DNA of 64,000 nt from an uncultured Flavobacteriaceae bacterium (GCA_947494825.1 CANLWN010000002.1:124001-188000), one strand, 5' to 3'; numbered from the stretch's first letter, positions 8,361 through 18,750 are shown. Translations and numbers: made by a program. The notes: generated by a model not told the origin, from the sequence alone.

Positions 8361-8492
8361 AAAAATCAATTTTCGTTTTCCAAGGATTAACTCGCTCTCG
8401 CTCGTTCATCCTCTTTTGGTAACGTTACAAATAAAACCGCCATTTTCTTAAGAAAGTAAACTTTCTACGAAAATTATGGCTTTATTTTATTG

Positions 8493-8567
8493 TCGGGGTG
8501 GCAGGATTCGAACCTGCGACCTCCTGCTCCCAAAGCAGGCGCGATAACCGGGCTACGCTACACCCCG
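8493..8567 (-). tRNA. tRNA-Pro (TGG)
   Basis: A 75-base cloverleaf can be drawn: acceptor CGGGGTG/CACCCCG, anticodon stem CCTGC/GCAGG with loop TTTGGGA (anticodon TGG, proline), variable loop AGGTC, and T-arm GCAGG-TTCGAAT-CCTGC. The D-stem has one T-T mismatch. No CCA is encoded. Its first ten bases (5' end) belong to the first unit of the tandem repeat that continues upstream. Confidence 0.95.
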
Positions 8568-8850
8568 AAACGGTGTAAATTTTAATATGTCAAAAACCAA
8601 ATCCCAATCTGGAATCCGGCAGCGCCGTGGCGCGATAAACCGGGCGGAGCCTGTTCGCCGCAGCTTTTTCCAAAGCGGAGGGAACTACACCCCGAAACGG
8701 TGTAAATTTTAATATGTCAAAAACCAAATCCCAATCTGGAATCCGGCAGCGCCGTGGCGCGATAAACCGGGCGGAGCCTGTTCGCCGCAGCTTTTTCCAA
8801 AGCGGAGGAGAACTACACCCCGAAACGGTGTAAATTTTAATATGTCAAAA
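8558..8850. repeat. Tandem repeat of 127/128 bases derived partly from tRNA-Pro
   Basis: Two full units (8558-8684 and 8685-8812) and the first 38 bases of a third (8813-8850) are almost identical; the second unit has one extra A. Each unit starts with CTACACCCCG, the 5' end of tRNA-Pro(TGG) seen on the plus strand. Each also contains GGCGCGATAAACCGGGC, the D-arm of that tRNA with one added A. The rest (for example CGGAGCCTGTTCGCCGCAG) is not tRNA sequence. The array lies directly upstream of the tRNA gene on the tRNA strand. Confidence 0.9.
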
Positions 8851-8973
8851 GCAAATCTCTATAAACGGATGGCAAAAATACGCAGTTGCTGAAAGATATT
8901 ATAATATTTTATAAAATATTTCTTTACGCCTGTTCTAAAACCGCATTTTTCTTTCCTCCAAATGGGTGATAGC

Positions 8974-8998
8974 AAAAAAGCCGAGCACTTTGCCCGGC
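8974..8998 (-). terminator. Terminator of the SRPBCC gene
   Basis: On the minus strand, GCCGGGC pairs with GCTCGGC across a short loop (one mismatch) and is followed by TTTTTT. It lies 38 bases after the SRPBCC stop codon. Confidence 0.7.
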
Positions 8999-9035
8999 CT
9001 TTACACCTATTTTCATTGTGCCCATTCTATTTCCG

Positions 9036-9518
9036 TTATTTCTCCACCATGGCTTTAAGGCGCTCCAATTTTTGTGCTATCTGTGCCGTATAGTCCGAAC
9101 CGCAATATTTTTCAAACGTTTTACGCGACATTCCTTTAAACCACACTTCCTCGGAAATGCTGGTGCCCGTATCCGATGCCATAACCATCCTTTTGGTGTA
9201 CACCACCCCAGAGGAAAGCTTATGCTTATAGGTATACATCCGTGCATCCTCCAATTCGGTCACTTTAAACTCTACCACCTTTGCATCGTCTGTAATCAAC
9301 TGTCCGGTTCCCTTTTCTTTCAGGGGTCCCGGAAATCTCACATCCACAATGCGGTTGTCCCAATGTTTCCATTGGGCCACATCGGTTATCGTATTCCAGG
9401 CCTCTTGGGGCGAAGCCTTGACTTCCATTGTACTTTTAAAACTTTTTTCTTTTGATTCCGATTGTGCGAAGAGTGAAACGCTAGCGAAGAGCGATAAAAA
9501 AATAAATGTCTTTTTCAT
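9036..9518 (-). CDS. Exported SRPBCC (START-like) domain protein
   Basis: The 160-residue protein has a clear signal peptide (MKKTFIFLSLFASVSLFAQ) and a mature part with an SRPBCC/polyketide-cyclase-like fold. Landmarks are ASPQEAWNTITDVAQWKHWD early and a C-terminal amphipathic helix (AQIAQKLERLKAMVEK). The fold binds hydrophobic ligands in a deep pocket; the ligand is unknown. A start five codons upstream (9533) is possible, but the one at 9518 gives the canonical MKK signal peptide. It is transcribed alone and ends at the hairpin at 8974-8998. Confidence 0.8.
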   Translation of the reverse strand: MKKTFIFLSLFASVSLFAQSESKEKSFKSTMEVKASPQEAWNTITDVAQWKHWDNRIVDVRFPGPLKEKGTGQLITDDAKVVEFKVTELEDARMYTYKHKLSSGVVYTKRMVMASDTGTSISEEVWFKGMSRKTFEKYCGSDYTAQIAQKLERLKAMVEK

Positions 9519-9642
9519 GGATATAGTGTTCAATTTTACTTCCTGTACAAGGTGCAGGACCCATATTATGGTCCCATATAAAATTCAATACTTTATCCCA
9601 AAAAAACTATGTCAAATGACACACTAACAAAATTTTAAGAAA

Positions 9643-10218
9643 TTAGGCCACCAGATGTCTTCTGCGGATACGATGTAGGGTCTCCCTGGAAGTTCCCAGG
9701 TAGGACGCAATGACCCGCAGGGATACATTTTGGATAATTTTCGGTTTGGTCCTTACCAATTCCAAATAACGTTCTTCGAGCGATTTGTTCGCGGTGTTCT
9801 TTACCTGGTCCAGCATTTTGATCAAGGTCCGTTCTATTATTCCCTTTACAAAATTGCTCCATTTTATATTGGAGTTGATCAAGGCATTGTACCTGGCCTT
9901 TGTCAAAACATAAAGCGTGCTGTCCGAAAGGGCAACACAGGACTCCTCCGAGCGCTTTCCTTCCGAAAAACTGTGCAAATCCGTACAAAAACAGGGACCA
10001 TCGTGCAGGTCTAGTGTTTTCCTTTCCCCAAAATCGTTGTAGTTAAAATGATGCAGAATACCTTCCCCGATAAAATAAATGCGGTCCACGACCTCTCCTT
10101 CCTCAAATAGAGGTGTGCCCTTTTTTACATGCGTTTCCTCAAATTGGTTCGCTAAATAAAACTTTTCATCGGAAGATAGTTCTCCAAAAGTATCAAAGAA
10201 GTTTTGAAGTGTTTTCAT
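9643..10218 (-). CDS. Crp/Fnr-family transcriptional regulator
   Basis: From the start at 10218 the protein has 191 residues: a cyclic-nucleotide-binding-like beta barrel (about 20-120; KKGTPLFEEGEVVDRIYFI) and a winged-helix DNA-binding domain (about 140-188; SLRVIASYLGTSRETLHRIR). No iron-sulphur cysteine cluster of the Fnr type is seen. The longer reading frame to 10299 adds 27 residues unlike the family. It lies between the SRPBCC gene and the giant adhesin, all on one strand, but a terminator separates it from the adhesin. Targets are unknown. Confidence 0.87.
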   Translation of the reverse strand: MKTLQNFFDTFGELSSDEKFYLANQFEETHVKKGTPLFEEGEVVDRIYFIGEGILHHFNYNDFGERKTLDLHDGPCFCTDLHSFSEGKRSEESCVALSDSTLYVLTKARYNALINSNIKWSNFVKGIIERTLIKMLDQVKNTANKSLEERYLELVRTKPKIIQNVSLRVIASYLGTSRETLHRIRRRHLVA

Positions 10219-10327
10219 AACGTTAAGGTTAAACAGTTGTTCATTACATATAGATGCCCCATAGGTCAAACGAAAAAAACCACGGCCATAAACATTCAAC
10301 GTATTCGAAGTTATAGAGAAAAAGAAT

Positions 10328-10363
10328 AAAAAAAAAGGACCTTCATGATGAAGTGTCCTTTTT
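10328..10363 (-). terminator. Terminator of the giant adhesin gene
   Basis: On the minus strand AAAAAGGAC and TTCAT pair with ATGAA and TCCTTTTT, with small internal bulges, and a T run follows. It starts 27 bases after the adhesin stop codon. Confidence 0.75.
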
Positions 10364-10389
10364 CCATTTGAGCTGTTGTTATTGTAATA

Positions 10390-13300
10390 CTATCTGTATA
10401 GGGTAAAGTGGCCCACGTATTGTTGTTTTTCCAAATCGTTGGCGTTGACCACATACCAGTAATCACCGGAAGGCACTTCTCTTCCGTCATAGGTCCCGTC
10501 CCAATGGGATACTTGATCCAGTATGGCCACTACCCTACCGTAGCGGTCGTATATCTTAACTTCCAGATTGGGGAAGAAATCCCTGTTTTCCGGGAACCAG
10601 ACATCGTTGTTGTTATCGCCATCGGGTGTAAAGAAATTGGGTATTTCCAACATTCCCGTAAAATTAAAAGGCATGGTTATAGACGCAACACAACCGTTCT
10701 GATCAATGACCATGATGGTAACACTGTCGTCCATATTAAGCGTGTATACATTCACGTCTCCCGTAGATTCGCCCTGGAAGAAATACTCATATCCTCCAAA
10801 GCCACCTTGCGCCGTAGCCGTAATTTCATTGGGTCCGGTTTTTTCCGCTACCAAAGTCAGGGGATCATAAGCATCTATGGTGAAGTCCACGAATGCAACA
10901 CAACCGTTTTGATGGTACACATAAGCCGTATGGTCTCCAGGTGTTAGATCGCCCCAGGTACGCTGCGTACCTGCCAAGGCCGATACAGCATCTGTTGGAT
11001 CCAAAGGATCAAGGGCAAACAACAGATCGGGAATCTGACTGGTATCCTGTAGATTAATCGTAGCCGTGCTATTGGGGAAAATACCGTCGCAACCGTACTC
11101 TACTAGCGCTTCGGGCAACAATTCCACACCTACGCCTATCTGTACGATTACGTTGGTCTCACAACCCTGTGAATCCCGAACAAAGATGACATAGGTATCA
11201 CCACCCATCAAATTGTCAAAGAAGAAGGTACTGTCCTGTACAAAGTCGGCATCATCGGAAGAGTTGACACTGGTATAATACGGTGCCGTACCTCCATTGA
11301 CCTGTAGGGTGACCGTACCGTTGCCTTCTCCCAAACAAATTTCGGGAGTGGAATCTGCAATTCCCGCTACGAGTTCCATAGGTTCCGTGATGGTGACCAC
11401 TTCCGTGATCGTACAGCCCAAATCGTCCTGGATAATGATTTCATAGCTCCGCGGCGCTAAATCCGTAAAGGTCTTCCTATTTGGATTGGCAGGGTCATCC
11501 CCTTCAAAGAACTCGCTCAGGGTATCGGAAATGGAGTAGCGGATTACGCCGGTTCCTCCACTGGCTTCAATGATAATCTGCCCATCCACATCCCCGTTAC
11601 AACTCACAGGTACCGCTTCCAAATAGTCGAGTACCAATGGTGGTGGATCAACAATGGTTATTGGGGTCGAAATGGCGGAACAACCACCACTCTGCGCATA
11701 TACCCAATAGGTTCCGGGACCTAGATCCCTGAAGATACCTGAGGCTTGCGGACTTCTTACAATATCGCCTGCTGTAGGGATTGTAGGTATTCCACCAAGA
11801 TCATTATTTACCAGCACATAAACATAGCTGCCTATACCTCCAAATGCTTCGGAACGGATGATACCGGTGGCTTCTCCCGCGCAATTGATGGTGGCATTGG
11901 TCAAGTCCAATGAAATCACCAAAGGAGCTGCTGGGTCAAGGGATATCTGGTTCGACGTTTCCGACGGACATCCGTTGGAATTCTGAACATCGTATTGGAA
12001 AGGCCCCGGATCGATCGTAATATCTTCTGGAATCCTTACCGTAGTAGCCAAGGGATCTGCGGCATCAAAAGGTAGGAAGGGATCTGCGGTGCCCGACCTT
12101 CTAAAGAAATAGCTTACCCCTGCCTCTGGATTGGTGACCGTAAGGTCCATGATACCTACATCACCACAACCTGGAGGGGATACCTCGATGAGTTCGGCAA
12201 TCACTATCTCTGGATCTGCGATGGTTATAGGTATGGTAGTATAACTACAGTCCCATCCATCAAATACGCTAATGGTATAGTCGCCCGCGGATAAATTGGT
12301 AAAGGTGGGGGTGGTCTGCAGTCCGCTGGTAGAACCATCTGCCAATCTGTTCAGCTGGAAAAGGTAATTCCCAGGTCCCTGACCGCCCGTAATATTGAAG
12401 GCCTCAATGGAACCATCATTATCATTGTTACAACGTAATGGATTCACCACCTGAATATCCGCAAAAATCGGGGCGGGCAACAATAGGTCTATGGTGTTGG
12501 TCGTAGGACATCCAAGGGCATCCCTAATGTTTACCGTATACGTACCGGCATCAAGGCCAGAGAAAATACTATTGGTACTTGGGAAGTCCTGAAGTATGGT
12601 AATACCATCGGGTGCAATAAGCTGGTATTCATAACTGCCCCAACCCCCATCGCCGGTAGCCGTTATCTCACCCAATCCTGGGAGGGCACAGGTTACTTCA
12701 GCTGTCTGCTGTAAAGGGACTGTCAGGGCCCTATCCGGTTGTCTTACGGTAGTCGCATTACTTACGGTATCACAGAACGGATCGTCCAATGCCTCCACAT
12801 ACACCACTAAATTTCCTGCGGGAAGGCCGCCAATAATTTCAGGGGTATTTATGGGCGCATTGGTATCAAAACTTCCAGTAACCCCAGTAGTGGTCTCCAC
12901 ACCGGTATTATCCCTTGAGAAAACCTCATAATTGTACTGTCCGCTATAGTTGTTGATAACAATACTGATCTCCCCATCGTTCCCGTTAAAACAGGTTACA
13001 GGTGTCACCTCGGCAATTATGGCCTCTATGTTGTTGTATTCTGGCATGTTTACTACGGGAGTAAGGTAGGTACAGCCTCCACTGCCAATATCGGTGACCG
13101 CGAAAATATAATCCCCGGGGGTACTGATATCCCAGGTAACCCGATCGGTTCCTCCGGAATTTCTGGCCGGTTCGGTGCCCAGTGGAAGGATTTCCACATC
13201 GTAATTACCGGCACCTTCATTTATAATAATATCTATGGATCCAGGGTTAACGCTTACCCCATCCGTATCACAACTAATTGGGTTGACATTAAAACTAAAG

Positions 13301-16300
13301 GTAAGATCGGACGGTGGGTTTAGGATTACCGTTGCCTGTTCCTCACAGCCATTCTGGTCACGCGCGGTAATGATGATATTTTGCGTTGAACCGTTATCAA
13401 TGACTTCAAAGACGTTGCTTACCTGGAAGTTGGTACCATCAAAGGCCGGCGTACCATCGTTCATACTATAGGTATAGGGCGCCGTTCCCGTAGCAACTCC
13501 CGTTCCATCGCCGTTGGTATCGGTAAAGGCCGTAATGGTGGCCGTACTAAAGCGGTTATTGCTGGGGTCACAGGTGAACTCTGTATTGGCGGTATTGAGC
13601 TGTAGTACGGTAGGTTCCACAATCACAATATCCCCGGATCGATCGGTACAACCTCTATTGGAGGTTACCTCCACTTGATAGGTGCCAGGGCCTAAATTAT
13701 CGAAAATAGCCGTGGCCTGCGGACCCTGAACCACAGTTGCGGTACCCCCATCGTACAGGGTAAAGGTAAACGGGGTATCCGTATCCGAGCCTGGTAGCAG
13801 TTCCACCGAAATGGTACCGTCATTGGCCCCGTTACAGGTAATATCGTCTGATGGTGTGGCGGAAATGACCGGCGTGTTCACCGTAGTCACGTCCACTGTT
13901 GCCGTATCGGTACATAAAGGTGCGGTGTTGGAATCCAAATCCGTCACCAAGATGGTGTAGCTTCCGGGGGGCATATTGATAAAGACCGGGTCATTGATCT
14001 GGGTAACAACGGGATTGACACCATCGTCCAGGTCAAATTGGAAATTACCACTACCACCCGATGTGTTCACGGTAATAATTCCATCACCGGCATTACAGGT
14101 AGGCTCGGAAGTAGCACTTGCGGTAATGGCGAAGAAATCAAATACCCTGGCCAACACCGAATTGGTACATCCATTGCCATCCCTTACAATGATGGTATAG
14201 TCGCCCGGGTTGGGAACGGTAAAGTTAGGGCTGTCCTGGAAACCGCCTCCAATGTCGTATTGAAAGGTGTCTTCCGGTAGTCCGGTCGGCAAGGTCAGTG
14301 GAGCGGTTACGTTTACCGTATAATTGGCTACAGCCGTACACTGGTTCACTACATCCACAGTAGGTGTTGGCACACCCGGGCCTTCAGTTACGGTTACCGT
14401 GTTAAAACTGGTACATCCACTGGCATCTTCTATATAGAAGTCGTAGTCCGAGGGATAGGGCCCCGCAATTTCATAGGTGGTCTGTGCGGTGAATACCGTA
14501 GGAGCCGGATCCCCTGTGGGCACAAAGGCAAAGCCATAGGGAGCGGTTCCCCCGGCACCTCTAACGGTAACCAAGGCGCCCACATTACAGGTAGCGGGCA
14601 CGTTGCTGTCCACGATCAACGAAGGAATGTCCTGGGTGATGCTCACCAAGGTGCTTCCATTACAACTCGTATTGGTGTCCTGTACAATGATTTGATAGTT
14701 TCCAGGAGCCAAATTGGTAAAGGAACCATTATAGGGAATTGGCTCATTGTTAAACACCACAGGCCCTGCAATCGTTGCTCCTGTATCCGTATTCTGCAAG
14801 GTAACGGTAAAGTCCGCCGGACTGGGCGTAATTCCGGTGACCTGATAATCTATCACCCCGTTCCCCGCCACATCACAAGAGGCCGTAGTAGCCGTTGCTG
14901 TGACCGCCACAGGACTAGGAGCCGGTATGGGATCAATTTGTTCAATATAGGTACAGCCCAGGGCATCCACTACCTGTACAAAGTAGGTGACGCCAAAGGC
15001 CACCTGCCCCGTAAAATCATGCGTATCGGCATCTACATTGGGTGGTCCCAAAGGGCTACCTACCAGACCAATTTGATAGGGTCCAGTTCCGCCAACAATA
15101 TCCACTAAAAAGGTAAATACCGAAGTACAATCCAAGGGAGGTGTCGATATCGGCACCAGGTCCAGCACGTTCTGTGTAACGTTCACGATATCCCTGTCCT
15201 CACATCCCGTGGCATCTGTAGTAACCACGGTATAGGTACCTATAGGGATATTGGGGAAGTTGGCCGTAGTACTTGCCGTGGGGCCTACCGTAGCGATAAC
15301 GGCCCCGCTAATATCTTCAAGGGTGTAAGTGAAATTGGCCGTGCCGTTGGTTACATTGGTAACATCTATACTACCGGCCACAGTAGGCGCGGCACAAACG
15401 GCATCCGTGACGGCGACGGTGGCATCAACCGGCAGACTGGTACCAATAGTGGCCGAGAGTATCGGACTTGTACATCCCCTACTATCACGCACCACAAAAT
15501 CGTTATAGGTGCCCGGAGCGTATCCGGAGAATACATTTTGTGTACTAAAGGTAAGCCCACCGTCATTACTAAATTCGTACGGGGGTACACCTTGGGTCGT
15601 ATCAGCTGTAACGGTAACCGTACCGCTGGTAAGATCACCACATACGGTATCCGTTCCTGTAGCCGTACCCGCAATGGTCTCGGGCGGAGTAATGGTCACT
15701 ACATTGGATTCCGTACGGCATCCTCGACTGTCGTAGACCTCAAACTGGAAGGTGGTATCCGCGATGATCGAACCATCGTTTGGAATCGTATAAATAAAGA
15801 AGTTTCCAGCAATGTTGGTCGTTGTGGAAGAATATGGTCCTCCGTTGATACTTACCTCATAATAATCATAATTCCCCCCAGACGTATATCCGTTGCTTAT
15901 ATTTACCCGGATGCGGGCATCGGGTCCCCCACAATTGAGTTCCGTAAGGATTACCGCACTGGCAATTACTTCCGGTTCAATAATCACGGTTACATCATCC
16001 CTACAGTCGTTGGCATCCACAACCTCTACGGTATAGGTGCCTGGGGTGAGTCCACCAAAGCTGTTACTTCCCCCCAAGGTGCCGCCATTAATGCGGTACT
16101 GATAGGGTGCGGTTCCCAAGCTGGCATTGACCACTATAGAAGCGGCATCAACATTATCATAACAATAATCCGTGGCAGCGTCGATGGTAAGTACCGGAGA
16201 ATCCAACGGTGTCAGGGTAAAGCTATCCGTTATGGTACAGCCATTGGCATCGGTAACGCTTACTTGATAAAGCCCTGCTTGGGATAGATTGGAAAATGTT

Positions 16301-18750
16301 CTTCCATTTTTGGGCCCTCGTACGGAGGCGTCGGGTTGGATCAAAGTATATCGGTTACCTCCCCAGCCACCTAGGGTATTGATGGTAACACTACCTATAT
16401 TTCCATTTTGACAGCTCATGGCTGTTATATCCAAATTGTCTATGGCAAAAGCCACAGCGGGTTCTTCGATGACCAGGGTTGCGGTATCCGTACAGTTGGT
16501 ATCCTCATCGGTCACGGAAATGACATAACTGCCTGCGGCAAGTCCTGTCAATGGGATAATTCCGGCCGTTTGACCGGTTGAAACAGGTCCGCCATCAATA
16601 CTATAACTATAGGTGGTATTGAATCCATCTACCAAAAAGCGTCCCTCTCCATTGCTTTCCCCAACGCAACGTACCACTTGGGTCTGCTGTGCGGTTGCAC
16701 CGATTGAACTAATATCGGTAATGGCAAAATTCTCATCATAGCTACAGTTTGCGCTATCGGTTACCCTAAAGGTATACGTACCTAAGCCTAAGCTCGTAAA
16801 TACCGGATTGGCCCCATTGTTGATCACACTTCCTGCCGGAGCAATGATTTCATAGGTGTAGGGAGCCGTCCCGTCCGTTACGGCCAAGGTAACCGATGCC
16901 GTACTGGTAATACAATCAATGCTAGATACCGTGAAATCAAGATCTGTGGGCTTGTTCAGGGCGTTGAAAACGATGGCGGGAAGACTTTCCACACAACCAT
17001 TGGCATCCCTGATCTGGGGGGTGTAGGTCCCCACGCCCAAATTGGTAAAGACGGTGGTGGCACTAAAGCCCGCCCCAATGCTATATTCGTATGGCCCCGT
17101 ACCGCCGGAAACCCCTGAAATGGAGATTTGACCCCCGGTCTCATTGGTACAGGAAGGTACAATATCGGGCGTAGCCGTTCCCGTAATCGTGGAGGGTGTC
17201 CCCACTGCTACGTTTACTGGTGCAGAGGTACACACAAAAGTACCCTGTTGATATCTGACCACCACATCATAGGCCGCTGGAGCAAGACCCGAAAATACAT
17301 TACTCGTCTGAAAATTGGCCCCGTTATCCACACTGAACTCCAGATTATATCCAAAGCCGCTGGTGACATCCACGGTGATTCGCCCGTCATTGGCCCCACC
17401 ACAATTGGCATCCTCGGGTATAACGTTGAAAATTGGCGGTGGAATATCGAGCACATCAATAGAGGCATCCTTTCTACAGCCATTGGCATCCTCCACCAAA
17501 ATGGGATAAGTGCCGGAGCTATTTACAGTAAAAATCGCTGTGGGGTCATAGGTGGCGCTAAAGGTTGTGCCCCCATCCAGGCTATATCTATAGGGTGCCG
17601 TTCCCCCCGATGTATCAACGGTGACGTCAACAGAGGCAGCTCCACAGCCAAAACTGTCGGAAGCAGTCGCTGAAACTGCGAGGGGACTTATCCCGTTGCC
17701 AATTTCTATGGGTACCCCATTATCGTCCAAAGTAACAAGTTCTGTACAGTTATTGGTCTCTACACGAATACTATACGTACCAGGACTCACACTGGCAAAG
17801 GAATAGGTATCTGACGCATCGGGTCCAAAGGTATCCACGGTGACCCCCGCCTTAATTAAGCGATAGGTATAAAACCCTGGCACACCGGAAACTACCACAT
17901 CTATACTTCCGAGTTCCCCACTACATAAAATATCATTGGCCGTAACCACTACCGACATATTCAGATTCAGTACAGTCACCGAATTGGAAGGAAACAGACA
18001 GGCACTTGCCGATACATTTTTGAGTCGTACCCACACCATATAGGTCCCTGGGGTACTAATATCAAAATAGGGATCATCCTGATAGGGACCCGCAGAATTG
18101 TTCAAGCTATACTCATAACCTGCAGGGACATTGGTAATCTCTACCCTACCCGGGTTACCACATTGGATATCGTCATGGATCAATTGTGGGTCCAAGGGGT
18201 TCAAGGATGATTTAAAATAAAAATATTGCCCGGAATCTACCCGCACCCTAAACTCGCCTCCCGAGTCTAGGTCATATGTGGCACCAGTACCCACGGTATT
18301 ATAGCAGGAATTGGTTGTATTGGTACAGTCATCCAGTACGGAGGGCGCACAGGAGGCGTCCAATTTTTGCCATTGGTAAGAGCTACCGCTCTGACTTAAG
18401 CTCAAGGTACGTACGTCACTTACCCCACATAGAAAGAATTTTGCTACGGTGCTACCATCATTGGGACAAACCACTTCTTCATCGGCCCCCTGTATGATGG
18501 TCATGAACATAGCGGCATTTACAGCGGCCGTATTTCCCTTGGCGGTACCCACTGTGGAAAAGGCATCAAAAGTTGTTGATGCTTCCCCGGTAGTTGAAAT
18601 ATCATATTCGGAAACCTTCTCCTCGATTACGGAAGTAATCCCGGCAATTAACTCATAAACCTTGGTATTCGCCAGTGCCGAAGTACATATCGCAGATAGG
18701 GTTATCAACAGCGCGGCATACAGAAGATGCCTTAGTTTTTTTGAGAGCAT
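10390..18750 (-). CDS. Giant SprB-like surface adhesin with T9SS type B sorting tail
   Basis: The 2786-residue protein has a signal peptide (to about residue 27), a unique N-terminal region (to about 250), and then about 27 repeats of roughly 80-100 residues of the SprB type. Each repeat opens with a cysteine (for example TCNGANDGTISVE) and closes with a second one in a D.NGC motif, so one disulphide per repeat is likely. The last 90 residues are the gliding-motility C-terminal domain (IPNFFTPDGDNNNDVW), the type B signal for the type IX secretion system. It would be exported and displayed on the cell surface, for adhesion or gliding. The usual PorP/SprF partner gene is not next to it; its neighbours are a Crp regulator and a divergent sugar dehydrogenase. 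Confidence 0.93.
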   Translation of the reverse strand: MLSKKLRHLLYAALLITLSAICTSALANTKVYELIAGITSVIEEKVSEYDISTTGEASTTFDAFSTVGTAKGNTAAVNAAMFMTIIQGADEEVVCPNDGSTVAKFFLCGVSDVRTLSLSQSGSSYQWQKLDASCAPSVLDDCTNTTNSCYNTVGTGATYDLDSGGEFRVRVDSGQYFYFKSSLNPLDPQLIHDDIQCGNPGRVEITNVPAGYEYSLNNSAGPYQDDPYFDISTPGTYMVWVRLKNVSASACLFPSNSVTVLNLNMSVVVTANDILCSGELGSIDVVVSGVPGFYTYRLIKAGVTVDTFGPDASDTYSFASVSPGTYSIRVETNNCTELVTLDDNGVPIEIGNGISPLAVSATASDSFGCGAASVDVTVDTSGGTAPYRYSLDGGTTFSATYDPTAIFTVNSSGTYPILVEDANGCRKDASIDVLDIPPPIFNVIPEDANCGGANDGRITVDVTSGFGYNLEFSVDNGANFQTSNVFSGLAPAAYDVVVRYQQGTFVCTSAPVNVAVGTPSTITGTATPDIVPSCTNETGGQISISGVSGGTGPYEYSIGAGFSATTVFTNLGVGTYTPQIRDANGCVESLPAIVFNALNKPTDLDFTVSSIDCITSTASVTLAVTDGTAPYTYEIIAPAGSVINNGANPVFTSLGLGTYTFRVTDSANCSYDENFAITDISSIGATAQQTQVVRCVGESNGEGRFLVDGFNTTYSYSIDGGPVSTGQTAGIIPLTGLAAGSYVISVTDEDTNCTDTATLVIEEPAVAFAIDNLDITAMSCQNGNIGSVTINTLGGWGGNRYTLIQPDASVRGPKNGRTFSNLSQAGLYQVSVTDANGCTITDSFTLTPLDSPVLTIDAATDYCYDNVDAASIVVNASLGTAPYQYRINGGTLGGSNSFGGLTPGTYTVEVVDANDCRDDVTVIIEPEVIASAVILTELNCGGPDARIRVNISNGYTSGGNYDYYEVSINGGPYSSTTTNIAGNFFIYTIPNDGSIIADTTFQFEVYDSRGCRTESNVVTITPPETIAGTATGTDTVCGDLTSGTVTVTADTTQGVPPYEFSNDGGLTFSTQNVFSGYAPGTYNDFVVRDSRGCTSPILSATIGTSLPVDATVAVTDAVCAAPTVAGSIDVTNVTNGTANFTYTLEDISGAVIATVGPTASTTANFPNIPIGTYTVVTTDATGCEDRDIVNVTQNVLDLVPISTPPLDCTSVFTFLVDIVGGTGPYQIGLVGSPLGPPNVDADTHDFTGQVAFGVTYFVQVVDALGCTYIEQIDPIPAPSPVAVTATATTASCDVAGNGVIDYQVTGITPSPADFTVTLQNTDTGATIAGPVVFNNEPIPYNGSFTNLAPGNYQIIVQDTNTSCNGSTLVSITQDIPSLIVDSNVPATCNVGALVTVRGAGGTAPYGFAFVPTGDPAPTVFTAQTTYEIAGPYPSDYDFYIEDASGCTSFNTVTVTEGPGVPTPTVDVVNQCTAVANYTVNVTAPLTLPTGLPEDTFQYDIGGGFQDSPNFTVPNPGDYTIIVRDGNGCTNSVLARVFDFFAITASATSEPTCNAGDGIITVNTSGGSGNFQFDLDDGVNPVVTQINDPVFINMPPGSYTILVTDLDSNTAPLCTDTATVDVTTVNTPVISATPSDDITCNGANDGTISVELLPGSDTDTPFTFTLYDGGTATVVQGPQATAIFDNLGPGTYQVEVTSNRGCTDRSGDIVIVEPTVLQLNTANTEFTCDPSNNRFSTATITAFTDTNGDGTGVATGTAPYTYSMNDGTPAFDGTNFQVSNVFEVIDNGSTQNIIITARDQNGCEEQATVILNPPSDLTFSFNVNPISCDTDGVSVNPGSIDIIINEGAGNYDVEILPLGTEPARNSGGTDRVTWDISTPGDYIFAVTDIGSGGCTYLTPVVNMPEYNNIEAIIAEVTPVTCFNGNDGEISIVINNYSGQYNYEVFSRDNTGVETTTGVTGSFDTNAPINTPEIIGGLPAGNLVVYVEALDDPFCDTVSNATTVRQPDRALTVPLQQTAEVTCALPGLGEITATGDGGWGSYEYQLIAPDGITILQDFPSTNSIFSGLDAGTYTVNIRDALGCPTTNTIDLLLPAPIFADIQVVNPLRCNNDNDGSIEAFNITGGQGPGNYLFQLNRLADGSTSGLQTTPTFTNLSAGDYTISVFDGWDCSYTTIPITIADPEIVIAELIEVSPPGCGDVGIMDLTVTNPEAGVSYFFRRSGTADPFLPFDAADPLATTVRIPEDITIDPGPFQYDVQNSNGCPSETSNQISLDPAAPLVISLDLTNATINCAGEATGIIRSEAFGGIGSYVYVLVNNDLGGIPTIPTAGDIVRSPQASGIFRDLGPGTYWVYAQSGGCSAISTPITIVDPPPLVLDYLEAVPVSCNGDVDGQIIIEASGGTGVIRYSISDTLSEFFEGDDPANPNRKTFTDLAPRSYEIIIQDDLGCTITEVVTITEPMELVAGIADSTPEICLGEGNGTVTLQVNGGTAPYYTSVNSSDDADFVQDSTFFFDNLMGGDTYVIFVRDSQGCETNVIVQIGVGVELLPEALVEYGCDGIFPNSTATINLQDTSQIPDLLFALDPLDPTDAVSALAGTQRTWGDLTPGDHTAYVYHQNGCVAFVDFTIDAYDPLTLVAEKTGPNEITATAQGGFGGYEYFFQGESTGDVNVYTLNMDDSVTIMVIDQNGCVASITMPFNFTGMLEIPNFFTPDGDNNNDVWFPENRDFFPNLEVKIYDRYGRVVAILDQVSHWDGTYDGREVPSGDYWYVVNANDLEKQQYVGHFTLYR

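Noticed and set aside
15538-16287. Long open frames on the strand opposite the giant adhesin (also 17128-17673, 10408-10947)
   Set aside because: The repeat composition of the adhesin keeps antisense frames open; their translations are low-complexity mixtures without family similarity.
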